A stretch of 64,000 nt of DNA from Peribacillus simplex (GCF_001578185.1 NZ_CP011008.1:4430001-4494000); one strand, 5' to 3'. Positions 44,881-54,062 are shown, numbered from the stretch's first letter. Notes: generated by a model from the sequence alone, not told the origin. Made by a program: numbers and translations.

Positions 44881-45414
44881 TCAAACCAACTTGTACATGA
44901 TAATATCATCGACGTATTCACTTTCGTTCATCTTAAATTCCTTAATTTTACGGCCTTCTTCAACAAACCCCATACTTTTATAAAGTGATATTGCCCGATG
45001 ATTTGTTGAAAAAACTCCTAAACTCACCTTTTCAATGAACGGATTGGCTTCTGCCCATTCCAATAATGCTTTAACTAGTTTTTTTCCAATACCCATCCCT
45101 CTGAATTTTTCTCTAATCATGATCCCAAATGAGCCCTTGTGAGACATTCTCCTCCTATTTTCCGATTGAAATCCTATCCATCCAATCACTTCACCATTTA
45201 TTTCGGCCACGATGATGGTTTCTCGTTCATTTTCCAATAACCTTCGTATCCAATCCCTTTGTTGTTCTGGTGTTTTATTAAACTCGTCTGACAACGCAAT
45301 AAAGTACTCACCTTCGGAAATAACGGAATACTGTACATCCAAAATTGCTTCAGCATCTTTTAATTCACCAGTCCGAATCATATATATAAGACTATTATTT
45401 TTCGTTTCTGACAT
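44881..45414 (-). CDS. GNAT family N-acetyltransferase
   Basis: 177 residues from ATG 45414, preceded by AAGGGGGATTGGC; the frame opens ten codons further without a site. Motif A is clear: FGIMIREKFRGMGIGKKLVK, then LLEWAEANPFIEKVSLGVFS, then RAISLYKSMGFVEEGRK. This pattern is of the RimI/YhhY type. Its start lies inside the end of the upstream VOC gene (20-bp overlap), so the two are coupled. Substrate unknown. Confidence 0.88.
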   Translation of the reverse strand: MSETKNNSLIYMIRTGELKDAEAILDVQYSVISEGEYFIALSDEFNKTPEQQRDWIRRLLENERETIIVAEINGEVIGWIGFQSENRRRMSHKGSFGIMIREKFRGMGIGKKLVKALLEWAEANPFIEKVSLGVFSTNHRAISLYKSMGFVEEGRKIKEFKMNESEYVDDIIMYKLV

Positions 45415-45844
45415 GCCAATCCCCCTTATAAAGACTGCCCCCACTTGGATTCATTGACTGTGAAAACCTTAGTAAATAACCATCTGGATCTTGAACTAAA
45501 ATCTCTTTTTTTACAAACACCTCATTATCGCTTTCATAATGGTTTTCCATCATTTCTCTAAATAATTTTATTCCATGCCTTTTTAAAGCAGCCGCCAATT
45601 TTTCAACATCTTCAATATCAATTTGAAAATTAATCCCTCTTCCCAATGGAAATTTTAATACTCCTGTATCCCAACTTCCATTTATTTCTTCCAGCATAAT
45701 TTGCGATTCTCCCAAAGAAAGAAAGGCAAATTTATCATCAAAACGTTCATATTCTAAATGAAATCCCAAAATTTCAAGGTAAAATTTTTTCGATTCCCTT
45801 ATATTCGATACTGATAGTTCAGGTACTAGTGCATTGAACTTCAT
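45395..45844 (-). CDS. VOC superfamily protein, bleomycin-resistance-like
   Basis: 149 residues: LVPELSVSNIRESKKFYLEI, then FHLEYERFDDKFAFLSLGES, IMLEEING, INFQIDIEDVEKLAAALK and VQDPDGYLLRFSQS. These match the bleomycin-binding/resistance branch of the vicinal oxygen chelate fold, which acts by sequestering drug, though glyoxalase-like enzymes share the fold. Co-translated with the acetyltransferase downstream; an antibiotic-modifying pair is possible but not shown. Confidence 0.82.
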   Translation of the reverse strand: MKFNALVPELSVSNIRESKKFYLEILGFHLEYERFDDKFAFLSLGESQIMLEEINGSWDTGVLKFPLGRGINFQIDIEDVEKLAAALKRHGIKLFREMMENHYESDNEVFVKKEILVQDPDGYLLRFSQSMNPSGGSLYKGDWHVRNEK

Positions 45845-45901
45845 ATTCAGTTAAAGCCTCCTTGTCAGTGACCCGCTTAAATGTTCAGATACATCAATCT
45901 T

Positions 45902-46906
45902 TCAATAAATCAGGTTCGAATTGAAGTGAACAATAGGACGGCTTTCCATGATTCTTTGTTCGATTTTCTGAACGGTTTTATATAATTGATCATCCGCATT
46001 CTTCAAATCGTACTTTTTATGAAAAAAATTATATAACGTTAGATCCCTTAATTTTAAAAATAGCGGGATCGTATCGTAATCTACAAGTGCGAGTATATTT
46101 TCCGTCTCATAACCTTTTAGAAAATCCCCCATGAATTTGGCAGCATATCCATCGAGTTCTTTTACACCTTCACGTTCTAAACTCCACATAAGATAATACA
46201 GAGGTATGGCCAAGTCGCTCGCTAACCAGTGATAGGAACAGTCATCAAAGTCAAAAACATGAATCTTGCCTTCATGGAAATGGAAATTGCCGTTATGTAT
46301 ATCAGAATGAATCAATCCAAAATTATCTTGATGTATTGGAAGTGCATTTAATTTATTCATGATTAATTCTTGCTGGTGCATCACTTGCTCTGGAACATCA
46401 GATTGATAGTGCTCCGCATTCAATAATTCTTCTTCATGCCATTCGAGCCTTTTATATTCTGTTTCAGGCTTGTAACTTTTTGTTTTTTTATGCAGGTGGC
46501 CTATTGTTCTTCCCCATTCAAAAAATAAATGTCCGTCGAAATTTTTATCGGTGACTTTCACCCTTACGCCAGGGGCTTTTTCAAATAAACAACAATAAAA
46601 ATCTGTGCCATCCAGACCCTTTACAATTTCAACTAAGTTATTTTCAGTCGAAGGGATAACTTTCGGTATTTCACTTCCATTATTCTGTAAGTACTCTATC
46701 CACTTTAACTCAGCAAGCACTTGGCCTTTTGAACGATGTGATTGGTGTGTCATTCTTAAGATGTATGGTGTTCCATCCCTGTGAACCTCAAATACGTAGT
46801 TCTCTGCATCGCCAAGTTTTACTGAACTCTCTGTACTCACTAGAAAAAAATGCCCGGCCAATTCCACCAATGCATTAGAAAAAATCCGCTCTACCGATGC
46901 TTCCAT
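45902..46906 (-). CDS. Aminoglycoside-phosphotransferase-fold kinase
   Basis: 334 residues from the ATG at 46906; GGGAGTG lies upstream and a GTG/ATG start five codons earlier overlaps it. Kinase motifs of the APH/choline-kinase/homoserine-kinase II family: YVFEVHRDGTPYILRMTHQS, catalytic loop LIHSDIHNGNFHFHEG, and metal-binding IHVFDFDDCSYHWLASDLAI. Resembles the SrkA/YihE-like and homoserine kinase type II group. Substrate unknown. No gene in 46907-47323 (417 bp); I see no structure there other than AT-rich sequence. Confidence 0.82.
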   Translation of the reverse strand: MEASVERIFSNALVELAGHFFLVSTESSVKLGDAENYVFEVHRDGTPYILRMTHQSHRSKGQVLAELKWIEYLQNNGSEIPKVIPSTENNLVEIVKGLDGTDFYCCLFEKAPGVRVKVTDKNFDGHLFFEWGRTIGHLHKKTKSYKPETEYKRLEWHEEELLNAEHYQSDVPEQVMHQQELIMNKLNALPIHQDNFGLIHSDIHNGNFHFHEGKIHVFDFDDCSYHWLASDLAIPLYYLMWSLEREGVKELDGYAAKFMGDFLKGYETENILALVDYDTIPLFLKLRDLTLYNFFHKKYDLKNADDQLYKTVQKIEQRIMESRPIVHFNSNLIY

Positions 46907-47323
46907 TATCTTCACTCCCATTAATGATGATTTTACTTAGTTAATAAAAAAAAGAATTATAATATGCTTTATACGATATCAATACGCCTTTTCCCTTTAT
47001 TTGTATATCAGTTATATTCTAAATTCCTATGGCAACAAGGCGAAAGATATGTTTATAGTGTTGAAGCGATTACAGATTATCGGCTTTTATTACTCTATCT
47101 TCGTTATACAAATGGAACATGTCATGATCCCGTAAAAACCTCGCTTTTATTCATCATTGGAATTTCAGTTTTTTTTGCATCACGGTGCAATAATGTCCCA
47201 TCCGTAAGGTCCAATAGTGATAAAATCAAACAAACAGAGCTATGAAACCTCATATATAAAATATGAAATTGGCTACTAACAGGCATTGTGAAAAAGTCAT
47301 TAGAATAAAGGGGAAAGATATGA

Positions 47324-48022
47324 ATGGCAGAATTAATCGATTGGAAAAATAGTGCTCGCGGGCATAAATTTATAGCTTCTTTTAGCGGTGGAAAGGATAG
47401 TGTCTTAGCCCTATATAAAGCAGTGAAGGTTGGAGAAGCTGTTGGGCTGATCGTCATGATGGAGGAAGAAGGGAAACGTTCCAGATCCCATGGAATGCCT
47501 CCGGAACTCATTCGTGCCCAAGCTAAATCAATAGGTTTGCCAGTTTATACTGCAGCTGCAAGTTGGACAGATTATGAAAAAGTATTTATGCGCCTTTTAG
47601 AAAAAGCTAAAAATCAAGGGGCAGAAGTGTTAGTAACTGGAGACTTGGATATGCCTGCTCATGGCTGTTGGCACGAAAAGGTTACGAAGAATGCTGGATT
47701 AAAGCTTGGGATGCCTTTATGGGAGATGAACCATCGTGAAGCTGTCGAAGAGTTCATAAATCTAGGATTTGTAACGAACATTGTAACTGTTAATTTATCA
47801 CTTGGAATGCGAGAGGACGATTTAGGGCGAACGTTAACCCATGAATACGTGAAGGAGCTTGAAGCTCGTGGTATTGACCCTTGCGGAGAAGGCGGAGAGT
47901 TCCATACTACGGTAATAGACGGGCCCATTTTTAAACATCCTATTCCAGTTCGTAAATGTGAGATCATTAAGGACGGAGAATATGCTTTTTTACCTTTGGA
48001 GCTAGATCAGAAAATAACATAA
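47324..48022 (+). CDS. Dph6-like ATP pyrophosphatase (ATP_bind_4)
   Basis: 232 residues. PP-loop SFSGGKDSVLALYKA at 20-34 (S-G-G-K-D-S), VMMEEEGKRSRSHGMP, VTGDLDMPAHG and the C-terminal DPCGEGGEFHT of the diphthine-ammonia ligase family. In eukaryotes and archaea Dph6 amidates diphthine; bacteria lack diphthamide, so bacterial members have another, unknown adenylate-forming substrate. ATG 47324 follows AAAGGGGAAAG. Single gene with a terminator downstream. Confidence 0.88.
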   Translation: MAELIDWKNSARGHKFIASFSGGKDSVLALYKAVKVGEAVGLIVMMEEEGKRSRSHGMPPELIRAQAKSIGLPVYTAAASWTDYEKVFMRLLEKAKNQGAEVLVTGDLDMPAHGCWHEKVTKNAGLKLGMPLWEMNHREAVEEFINLGFVTNIVTVNLSLGMREDDLGRTLTHEYVKELEARGIDPCGEGGEFHTTVIDGPIFKHPIPVRKCEIIKDGEYAFLPLELDQKIT

Positions 48023-48089
48023 AAAAGACAGTTTTCATCCAGGATTTCGTGGCCTCGCCTCTGAATTTTCAGATGTAAAACTACTGCGG

Positions 48090-48117
48090 TTGTGAGGATA
48101 CCCCTCACAATCTTTTT
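48090..48117 (+). terminator. Terminator after the Dph6-like gene
   Basis: TTGTGAGG / CCTCACAA stem followed by TCTTTTTCTG. Confidence 0.85.
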
Positions 48118-48213
48118 CTGTTAATTTATTTAGCGGAAAGGCTAATATGAATTTTCTCCATATCGAGCTAGGATTCTTGGCATGACTTAAAAATTCTTTT
48201 CACTTCCTGCTTC

Positions 48214-48237
48214 AAAAAAAACGCCCTATGGGGCGTT
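48214..48237 (-). terminator. Terminator after the small gene at 48242
   Basis: AACGCCC / GGGCGTT stem; on the minus strand TTTTTTTG follows, five bases after the stop codon. Confidence 0.88.
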
Positions 48238-48241
48238 AAAA

Positions 48242-48472
48242 TCAAGATTCCTTTTCTTCTTCATTTGCTATTTTATTGAATTTCAAGATGGATTCTTGGA
48301 TTACTGGATTATTGAATTCTTCTTGGATGGCTGATTGTACAAATGAATCTTCAACATTCGTTTCGTCCCAAGCATTAACCATGTAATCTGGATCATTGTT
48401 CGAATGCTCTCTGTTATATTCTGAACTTTGCCGACGATTTGATTTACCGTCTTGTTTCTCATTATTCGACAA
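48242..48472 (-). CDS. Small hydrophilic protein, 76 residues
   Basis: TTG start at 48472 with GAGGTG seven bases upstream. Asn/Glu/Ser-rich (SNNEKQDGKSNRRQSSEYNR, then DPDYMVNAWDETNVEDSFVQ) with a predicted C-terminal helix. No Cys, no signal peptide. Codon pattern, site and terminator favour a true gene; function unknown. A neighbour of similar type lies at 48541, and the two may form one transcript. Confidence 0.65.
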   Translation of the reverse strand: MSNNEKQDGKSNRRQSSEYNREHSNNDPDYMVNAWDETNVEDSFVQSAIQEEFNNPVIQESILKFNKIANEEEKES

Positions 48473-48540
48473 CTATTTTCACCTCTATTAGAGTTCAATA
48501 ATATTTAAAAGCCCAAATCTGCTAAAAACCTTCCACCATT

Positions 48541-48807
48541 CTAAAGATCCTGGTCCTTCATTGAAATGGGTGATCCAGTAGAAGTATGTTGATTTACCCA
48601 GTCCAGCGACACTTTTGAAACGGCGGGCCACTCAGGTATTTGGGTTTTATGTTGTTCCACCCAGCTCATGCAATATTGCGGGTCTATATTGCTTTCTTCG
48701 GATTTTGCCAAGAATGACTGAATTGTAGTTTCCGTACAGTTTTCCCATGATCCACATGTATCCTGCCAAATATTTTCCATTTTATTTTGAATATTTTCGT
48801 TAGACAT
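48541..48807 (-). CDS. Small protein with conserved Trp/Cys, 88 residues
   Basis: ATG 48807 follows AAAGGAGGAACC. Contains IWQDTCGSWENCTETTIQSF and PQYCMSWVEQHKTQIPEWPA, so three Cys and several Trp, which suggests a compact fold or metal site. Family not recognised. Located 68 bp upstream of the 76-residue gene on the same strand. Confidence 0.65.
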   Translation of the reverse strand: MSNENIQNKMENIWQDTCGSWENCTETTIQSFLAKSEESNIDPQYCMSWVEQHKTQIPEWPAVSKVSLDWVNQHTSTGSPISMKDQDL

Positions 48808-49287
48808 ACGGGTTCCTCCTTTAGATAAATGGTTCTTTTATATATCTTAATTAAGTATGTCCAAGGCTAAATAAATCATTACAAAAATTTTTCCGGCATA
48901 GTGTTCAGTACGACTGCACTATGCTCCAAAAAGGCTTCAATGCCTTTTGATTTGAGACGTTTTTTTAACTTATACTTCGATTAGGGTCTCCTTATACGCT
49001 AACGTACCTGTTTGACTTATCTAATGAATGTATATGCTGCTTACATCTGCTGAGGGAGCATATATAACAGGGATGCCCTTCACATCAATGGCGGAATCAC
49101 GATGTCTTCATGAACCCAAAACGACCGAAAAGCACCATCCTTTTCGGCCGATTTCATTCATTCGATAAAGAAGGGGGCTGGCTGCCTGTTAAGCAGTAAG
49201 ATTGGGTCCCCACTTGTAGATTCTAAATAAATTCACTTTTATTATTTTAATTTCCTATTCCAGGGTATCGAATTACAGCGGAAACCC
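48808..49287. other. Gap with hairpins, no gene
   Basis: The strongest feature is the hairpin at 48896-48924 (GCATAGTG TT CAGT ACG ACTG CACTATGC, nearly complete pairing over 12 bp) with a second hairpin AAAAGGC/GCCTTTT just after it. ACGCTAACGTACCTGTTTGA near 48996 resembles the dispersed repeat seen at 54895. A further stem is near 49115 (GACCGAAAAG / CTTTTCGGCC). Confidence 0.55.
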
Positions 49288-50304
49288 TTATTTGTTAATC
49301 GAATTTTCTTCTTTCAAGTTAATTTTACCAATATGCATGCCTATTCCTAATGCAATGGCAGCACCTAAACAACTGAAAAGACAGCCAGCAGCCAAGTAAA
49401 AGGATGGATCTGATTCACCAATCATCACTGAAGCCACACCTCCAATTGCTGGAAATAGGGCAACCATGTATCCACTTTTTGCCCCACCTATTTTCTCTAC
49501 AAGCTTGAGGTAGAATAGCCAAGCTCCAAAGGAGGCGAATATAGTTAAATAGAACAAAGCAGACAAATATGAAATGGATGTCGGTATACTGACTGCTTGT
49601 CCTTTTATGAACACAATTGCCCCTAAAAGAATTCCTCCTGCTGCAAATCCAATTACATTAGCATAGATTGGGTTTACTTTCTTTTTAGCATTTCTAGCTG
49701 AGCATGCATCGCCCATTGCAGTAAGGATGGTACCAAGAACGGCTATCATGATTCCTTTTATATCATTAAATCCATGAATGTCATTCAAACTTGGGTAAAT
49801 AACAATACACACAGCCAGTACACCAATTACCCCTCCAATTAAGATACGAGAATGTAATTGTTCTTTCAAAAAAAGACGAAGGGCTATAGGTGTTAAAATG
49901 ACTTTCAATGAAAAGATCAATGTAACCATTGCCGCTGAACTTAAGATAGTCGCGTAATAAAGACATAAATAGCTTAAGGCAAAATTACATATTCCAAACA
50001 CAATAATAAATGGAACATCCTTTTTCATGGGTTTTCCTTTAGGTCTGAGAATGCATAAAAGAATGAAAAATAGTATTGCCGTCATACTTAAACGATATGT
50101 TAAAGATAACTCTAAACTCACAGGTGTACCTTGAATCTTTACGGCAATAAAATTAAGCCCCCATACTAATAAACAAAATATGTACATAAAGTTAGTCATA
50201 ATAAAATGACCAATTGGCGATATTGCCCACTTTCTTTTAGTATATTTAACTCGTCGTAAATGATTTTCCCATCCATAATTTAACCGCCTTATATTAAAAA
50301 TCAC
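49288..50304 (-). CDS. DMT-superfamily (EamA) transporter
   Basis: 338 residues if the GTG at 50304 is used. The first 35 residues are basic and unlike the family; MTNFMYIFCLLVWGLNFIAV (ATG at 50199) is the typical beginning, though neither start has a clear ribosome binding site. Ten helices in two EamA repeats (LCLYYATILSSAAMVTLIFS, then YSALFYLTIFASFGAWLFYL-like helices) and a hydrophilic tail. Small-molecule exporter of unknown substrate. The last two helices include GASVMIGE-like conserved Gly/Pro positions. Confidence 0.8.
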   Translation of the reverse strand: MIFNIRRLNYGWENHLRRVKYTKRKWAISPIGHFIMTNFMYIFCLLVWGLNFIAVKIQGTPVSLELSLTYRLSMTAILFFILLCILRPKGKPMKKDVPFIIVFGICNFALSYLCLYYATILSSAAMVTLIFSLKVILTPIALRLFLKEQLHSRILIGGVIGVLAVCIVIYPSLNDIHGFNDIKGIMIAVLGTILTAMGDACSARNAKKKVNPIYANVIGFAAGGILLGAIVFIKGQAVSIPTSISYLSALFYLTIFASFGAWLFYLKLVEKIGGAKSGYMVALFPAIGGVASVMIGESDPSFYLAAGCLFSCLGAAIALGIGMHIGKINLKEENSINK

Positions 50305-50433
50305 ATCCGGTTTTAATGTAATAATAAAGTAAATATTACCAATTCAAAAGGGATTGTCAATATATAAAAATACATTCCGAAAAAGCCCTCCAGTTCGGAG
50401 AGCTTTTCATTGGCTAACGAATATTAGCCTCTG

Positions 50434-50473
50434 ACTGCAGACAAACTCGGTAATAATTGAGTTTGTCTGCAGT
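50434..50473. repeat. Perfect 15-bp inverted repeat, hairpin
   Basis: ACTGCAGACAAACTC and GAGTTTGTCTGCAGT separated by 10 bases, at the point where the FosB-like fragment ends. No T-run on either strand, so it is not a standard terminator. Confidence 0.85.
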
Positions 50474-50560
50474 TGCTTTAAAAACATTTTGATAAAACTC
50501 AATGGATCTCTCTAAATTAGAAACTGAAAATAAAAAGTGATTCAAACCTTTTATAGACAA
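50450..50560 (-). pseudogene. Fragment of a FosB-like thiol transferase (VOC), N-terminal 35 residues
   Basis: A TTG at 50560 after GAGGTGGTAAT begins LSIKGLNHFLFSVSNLERSI and then EFYQNVFKA, which is the start of FosB/FosM-type metallothiol transferases (compare MLNGINHLCFSVSNLE from memory). After about 35 residues the sequence runs into a perfect 15-bp inverted repeat (50434-50473) and the rest of the gene is absent. Confidence 0.7.
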
Positions 50561-50574
50561 ATTACCACCTCATA

Positions 50575-51105
50575 TTAAGATTGCTTTTTTTTCGCCATTA
50601 GACGCTTATAAAGAGGATAGCCAAACATGTAATACCCTGAAAATGACAGCAATATTAAGGATAAACCTGTCATTGTGAGGATACTGTATCTATACCAATC
50701 GCCAAAGAATGATCCATCATGCAAAGTGATGAGGAAAGTCGAGTAATCCGGATTTGTGGATAACACTTTTCCCGTACTCACATCTAATTGAACACCTTGA
50801 CCGTTATTAAAGCGAACCTGGTAAACATTTGCACTTGGTCTATATTCAATTCTAAATATATCTTCAACCGAGTCCGCACCCGGAAGATCCTGAGACGTAG
50901 CAATGGACACGACCTTCTCCATAGGTATCGCTTGATCTGGACCCGCCTCTTTCCCCATCCTTAACTCATCAGCCACTCCGAGTGGTAACATATAAACAAG
51001 CACGAGCCCTGTGACTGCGATGAACATAAAAAAAACGGATAAAACCAATCCAGTCCATTTATGTATTTTTCGGCTTAATTGATACAACTTTACAGCTTTC
51101 GACAA
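50575..51105 (-). CDS. PepSY-associated membrane protein
   Basis: 176 residues: one helix near the N-terminus (WTGLVLSVFFMFIAVTGLVL), an outer PepSY-like domain (SVEDIFRIEYRPSANVYQVR, then GVQLDVSTGKVLS) and a second helix near the end (SILTMTGLSLILLSFSGYYM). This is a short form of the PepSY_TM proteins related to flavin and iron reductases (FhuF/YqjH-like). The full family has four helices, so this one may be a subunit. Start GTG/ATG 51105; role in iron or redox metabolism inferred only. Confidence 0.78.
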   Translation of the reverse strand: MSKAVKLYQLSRKIHKWTGLVLSVFFMFIAVTGLVLVYMLPLGVADELRMGKEAGPDQAIPMEKVVSIATSQDLPGADSVEDIFRIEYRPSANVYQVRFNNGQGVQLDVSTGKVLSTNPDYSTFLITLHDGSFFGDWYRYSILTMTGLSLILLSFSGYYMFGYPLYKRLMAKKKQS

Positions 51106-51155
51106 TGTTGAATCACATCCCTTGACTATTTTTTCAAAACAGTAATACCATACAA

Positions 51156-51602
51156 TTATAAATTTTTCTTCATAACCACCCGATCTTCATTTACAACATA
51201 ATCATTTTTCAGATAAAATGCTTCTGCGAGCCCGTCATTATCAGTTAATAAATATAGACTTTTAATCTCTCTTTTCTGCAGTTCATCTTCTAAAGATTGA
51301 AGCATTTTTGAGCCATGCCCTTTACCTTGCATTTCATTATTCACACAAAGTTCTGCCAAATAAAAAGTTAAACCTTGATAAGAAACCTTACTATTTCCAA
51401 CAACAAAACCAACAGCATTGTGATCAATCTGAAATAAAAATCCAAGAAATTTAGGCGTATGCAATAAGTCGGAAAGTCTCTCTTTAGCCGTTTCATATGT
51501 CCAACTTTCATTCCATGGTTCACGATTAAAAACGTTCATATAGAGTTCGATACATTGCTCCAAATTCTCCGATGTCAGTGGCAGCATTTCTGTCATATTC
51601 AT
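51156..51602 (-). CDS. GNAT family N-acetyltransferase
   Basis: 148 residues: LTSENLEQCIELYMNVFNRE at the N-terminus, AVGFVVGNSKVSYQG, then motif A LAELCVNNEMQGKGHGSKML, and SLYLLTDNDGLAEAFYLKND. Resembles the aminoglycoside 6'-acetyltransferase type Ib-like and general GNAT group; antibiotic resistance is possible but not supported beyond the fold. RBS is AGAAAGGAAGC. Single gene with a hairpin downstream on the far side (51697). Confidence 0.85.
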   Translation of the reverse strand: MNMTEMLPLTSENLEQCIELYMNVFNREPWNESWTYETAKERLSDLLHTPKFLGFLFQIDHNAVGFVVGNSKVSYQGLTFYLAELCVNNEMQGKGHGSKMLQSLEDELQKREIKSLYLLTDNDGLAEAFYLKNDYVVNEDRVVMKKNL

Positions 51603-51696
51603 GCTTCCTTTCTATTTTCATTAAAATTTTGTATATTAATCCAAATTATATCTTATGTTTGTAGAACTAACCTGTTTCTATAGAACCATAAAAGAA

Positions 51697-51717
51697 GAGC
51701 TGCCTTAAAGGCAGCTC
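51697..51717. repeat. Hairpin unit of a dispersed intergenic repeat
   Basis: GAGCTGCC TTAAA GGCAGCTC. The same hairpin followed by CGATCTTCAGCTAACG occurs at 54895 and, split by introns, at 61680-62400. Here only the hairpin and CCGAT are preserved. Confidence 0.75.
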
Positions 51718-51984
51718 CGATTTCTCAACTTTCACTAACGTTTTTTCCTGAACAATTTCTAAGCAATTGATTCTAAGAGTTATCCCACCTTCTTGCTTCT
51801 TTAGTTTCTACAACCACCCGACAGCAATACAATTCAAAAAAAGTCTTCAAGATTACTATTCAAACCCCATCATTAGTTTAAAACTCATGACTTTCAACAA
51901 TGGGGCGAGAATATCAGGTTCTTGCTACTTGTATCATTGCTTTTCCCAATTCTTAAAGATGTAATGATGCTGCTTAACGGATCA

Positions 51985-53250
51985 TCAAAATGTTGGTGGT
52001 ACGTGCTGAATGCTTGACTGTTCGGTTTGAACTTTATTCCATCCCTCCTGACGGAACTCTTTTTCCCACTTCGAAACCACAATACAAGCGAGAACATGTC
52101 CAGGCGTATTACAAGCGGTACGTGCCATATCCAGCACACGGTCAATGCCTGCTATAATTGCGACGCCTTCTGCTGGAAGCCCTACCGCTGAGGCGGTGGC
52201 TAAAAGGACAACCAGCGAACCGGATGGAACAGCAGCAATTCCTTTTGAGGTTGCAACAAGAACCCCCATTACAATCAATTGTTGGCCAAAATCCATCGGG
52301 ATGCCATATGCTTGTGCTAAGAAAATAGAGCAAACAGAAAGGTACAATGTCGAACCATCACAATTCAGTGATAGCCCAGAAGGAATAACGAACGAAACAA
52401 CACGTTTCGAACAACCGTATGCTTCCATTCGATCCATTAACTGAGGCAGAATGGTTTCCGTACTTGTCGTGGAAAATGCGATGAGGAACAAATCCCATAC
52501 CATTCGAAACACTTTAAAGTAAGAAATCTTCAAGAACCAAGCAATTATTGGAAACAGTCCGAAAATAACAATAGCAAGCCCTAGATACACAACCCCTATC
52601 AACTTTGCCATAGGGATTAAAAGAGCGATACCATACTGTCCAACAGAGGCTGCCATGAGCGAGAGTACACCAATCGGTGCTGTTACCATGACCATTTGTG
52701 TCAGTTTAAACATGATATTTGCAACTGATTCCATAAACTTCATTGCCGGCTCTGACTTTTTGCCAATTGCTCCAGCAGCTACACCAAATAGAATAGCGAA
52801 GAATATAACAGCTAATAAATCACTTTTTGCCATCGCATCAACAATGTTGCTTGGAATGATGTTAACAAGCATCGTTTTAAAATCGACAACTTTGGTAACG
52901 CTTTCATTTAATTGTGTGATATCTTTCTGGGCAAGATGGGACAAATTAAGCCCAGCACCAGGCTTTAAGATGTTAACAAGTAAAAGACCAATGCCTAGAA
53001 TCAGGGTGGTAATAAATTCGAACCAAATAATTGTTTTAAGTCCTAATGAACCCATTTTTTTCATGTTTCCGTCGCCTGATGAACCAATGACAATAGTAGT
53101 GAAAACAATAGGCACAACAATCATTTTAATGAGATGAATAAAAGCGTCCCCAATCGGTCTTAAGGATTGGCCAAGTTCAGGAAAAAAATGTCCGATAAGT
53201 GCCCCAATAAACAATGCAATTAACACTTGAAAAGCAAAAAACTTTTTCAT
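51985..53250 (-). CDS. Dicarboxylate/glutamate:cation symporter (GltP/GltT/DctA family)
   Basis: 421 residues. Multi-helix symporter with the family signatures: serine-rich loop FSTTSTETILPQLMDRMEAY, then SGLSLNCDGSTLYLSVCSIF, then VPSGSLVVLLATASAVGLPA, then DRVLDMARTACNTPGHVLA (TM8 binding site with D-x-x-x-T-x-x-N). Transports glutamate/aspartate or C4-dicarboxylates with H+ or Na+. The C-terminal tail (KWEKEFRQEGWNKVQTEQSS) is longer than usual. The arginine that marks dicarboxylate versus glutamate selectivity cannot be settled by eye. RBS GGAGGGCAACCT. The upstream gap 53251-53709 has AT-rich promoter sequence and repeats, but no gene. Confidence 0.9.
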   Translation of the reverse strand: MKKFFAFQVLIALFIGALIGHFFPELGQSLRPIGDAFIHLIKMIVVPIVFTTIVIGSSGDGNMKKMGSLGLKTIIWFEFITTLILGIGLLLVNILKPGAGLNLSHLAQKDITQLNESVTKVVDFKTMLVNIIPSNIVDAMAKSDLLAVIFFAILFGVAAGAIGKKSEPAMKFMESVANIMFKLTQMVMVTAPIGVLSLMAASVGQYGIALLIPMAKLIGVVYLGLAIVIFGLFPIIAWFLKISYFKVFRMVWDLFLIAFSTTSTETILPQLMDRMEAYGCSKRVVSFVIPSGLSLNCDGSTLYLSVCSIFLAQAYGIPMDFGQQLIVMGVLVATSKGIAAVPSGSLVVLLATASAVGLPAEGVAIIAGIDRVLDMARTACNTPGHVLACIVVSKWEKEFRQEGWNKVQTEQSSIQHVPPTF

Positions 53251-53709
53251 AGGTTGCCCTCCCTGAACGAAAGATTAATAGCAATCACACAATATTTCAA
53301 TAAATAGAATAAACTTTCTCTTTTGACTATTGAATGAGAAAGAAGAAATAGCTTTTAATTGTTCCGGCTTATTCCATACAAAACCTCCCTTATAAAAATA
53401 TTTGTAAATATAGAAAATACTGTATCATTTTTTCAAAAAATAGTAAATTATTGAATTACTATAAAGTTATAAGAATAAATTATTAATCCCGTTACGAATA
53501 AAAATTGCACTTCCAACATATGTGCAGCTTTGAAAAAAGATCAATCAAAACATGCCATTATACCAACACTTTATAGCGGTGTTACTGCTTTTTTATTTAT
53601 ATTGAAAATAGTATTCTTTAATAATTATAGTATGGTTAAACTACGTATTCCGTCGTTCGTAGAATATATTTACATGCTTCTGTAGCTTTAAAATAACGAA
53701 CAAAAAGAA

Positions 53710-53748
53710 AGAGCATGTTTTGAAAAAAGATCAATCAAAACATGCTCT
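53710..53748. repeat. Dispersed hairpin repeat, copy A
   Basis: AGAGCATGTTTTGA and TCAAAACATGCTCT arms around AAAAAAGATCAA. A near-identical unit lies at 58766-58806 and a partial one at about 53530-53556 (TTGAAAAAAGATCAATCAAA). The loop sequence is more conserved than the neighbouring DNA. Confidence 0.85.
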
Positions 53749-53855
53749 TATTTAATGTGATCGATTCACTTCTTTTATTGAACCTTATTCCACTAAAGCC
53801 CATGATAGTTTAAGTGATTTCATTCACAATATTTCAGTAAAAAATTGAAATTCCT

Positions 53856-54062
53856 TTAGTTCACAATAAATACTACAATCCCTATTATAATACACAGAAT
53901 TCCACTCAAAAATTGTCCTAATCCTGAAGCTTCTCCCATTAACAGTAAATTGAATATGTTTTTGTTTTTTCGATTTTTTCCAAATAAGCCATCATCTGTT
54001 CTCATACGATAAATACCCCAAACTACTAAAACTATCCCAAAAATAAATAATATAAAAAGCAT
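53856..54062 (-). CDS. Small membrane protein, 68 residues
   Basis: ATG 54062 follows CGGAGGAATG. Two helices (LFILFIFGIVLVVWGIYRMR and QFLSGILCIIIGIVVFIVN) flank a basic loop (FGKNRKNKN). No family recognised. It lies 48 bp after an XRE regulator gene on the same strand, possibly the third gene of that operon. Confidence 0.65.
   Translation of the reverse strand: MLFILFIFGIVLVVWGIYRMRTDDGLFGKNRKNKNIFNLLLMGEASGLGQFLSGILCIIIGIVVFIVN

Noticed and set aside
46964-47245. 93-codon plus-strand frame upstream of the Dph6-like gene
   Set aside because: No ribosome binding site, unusual Leu/Tyr-rich composition, and overlap with the likely promoter region of the phosphotransferase gene.
53251-53400. 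Very short ORF (ATG GAA TAA) behind a good ribosome binding site near 53385
   Set aside because: A two-codon ORF may be a leader minigene, but chance is more likely and there is no other support.
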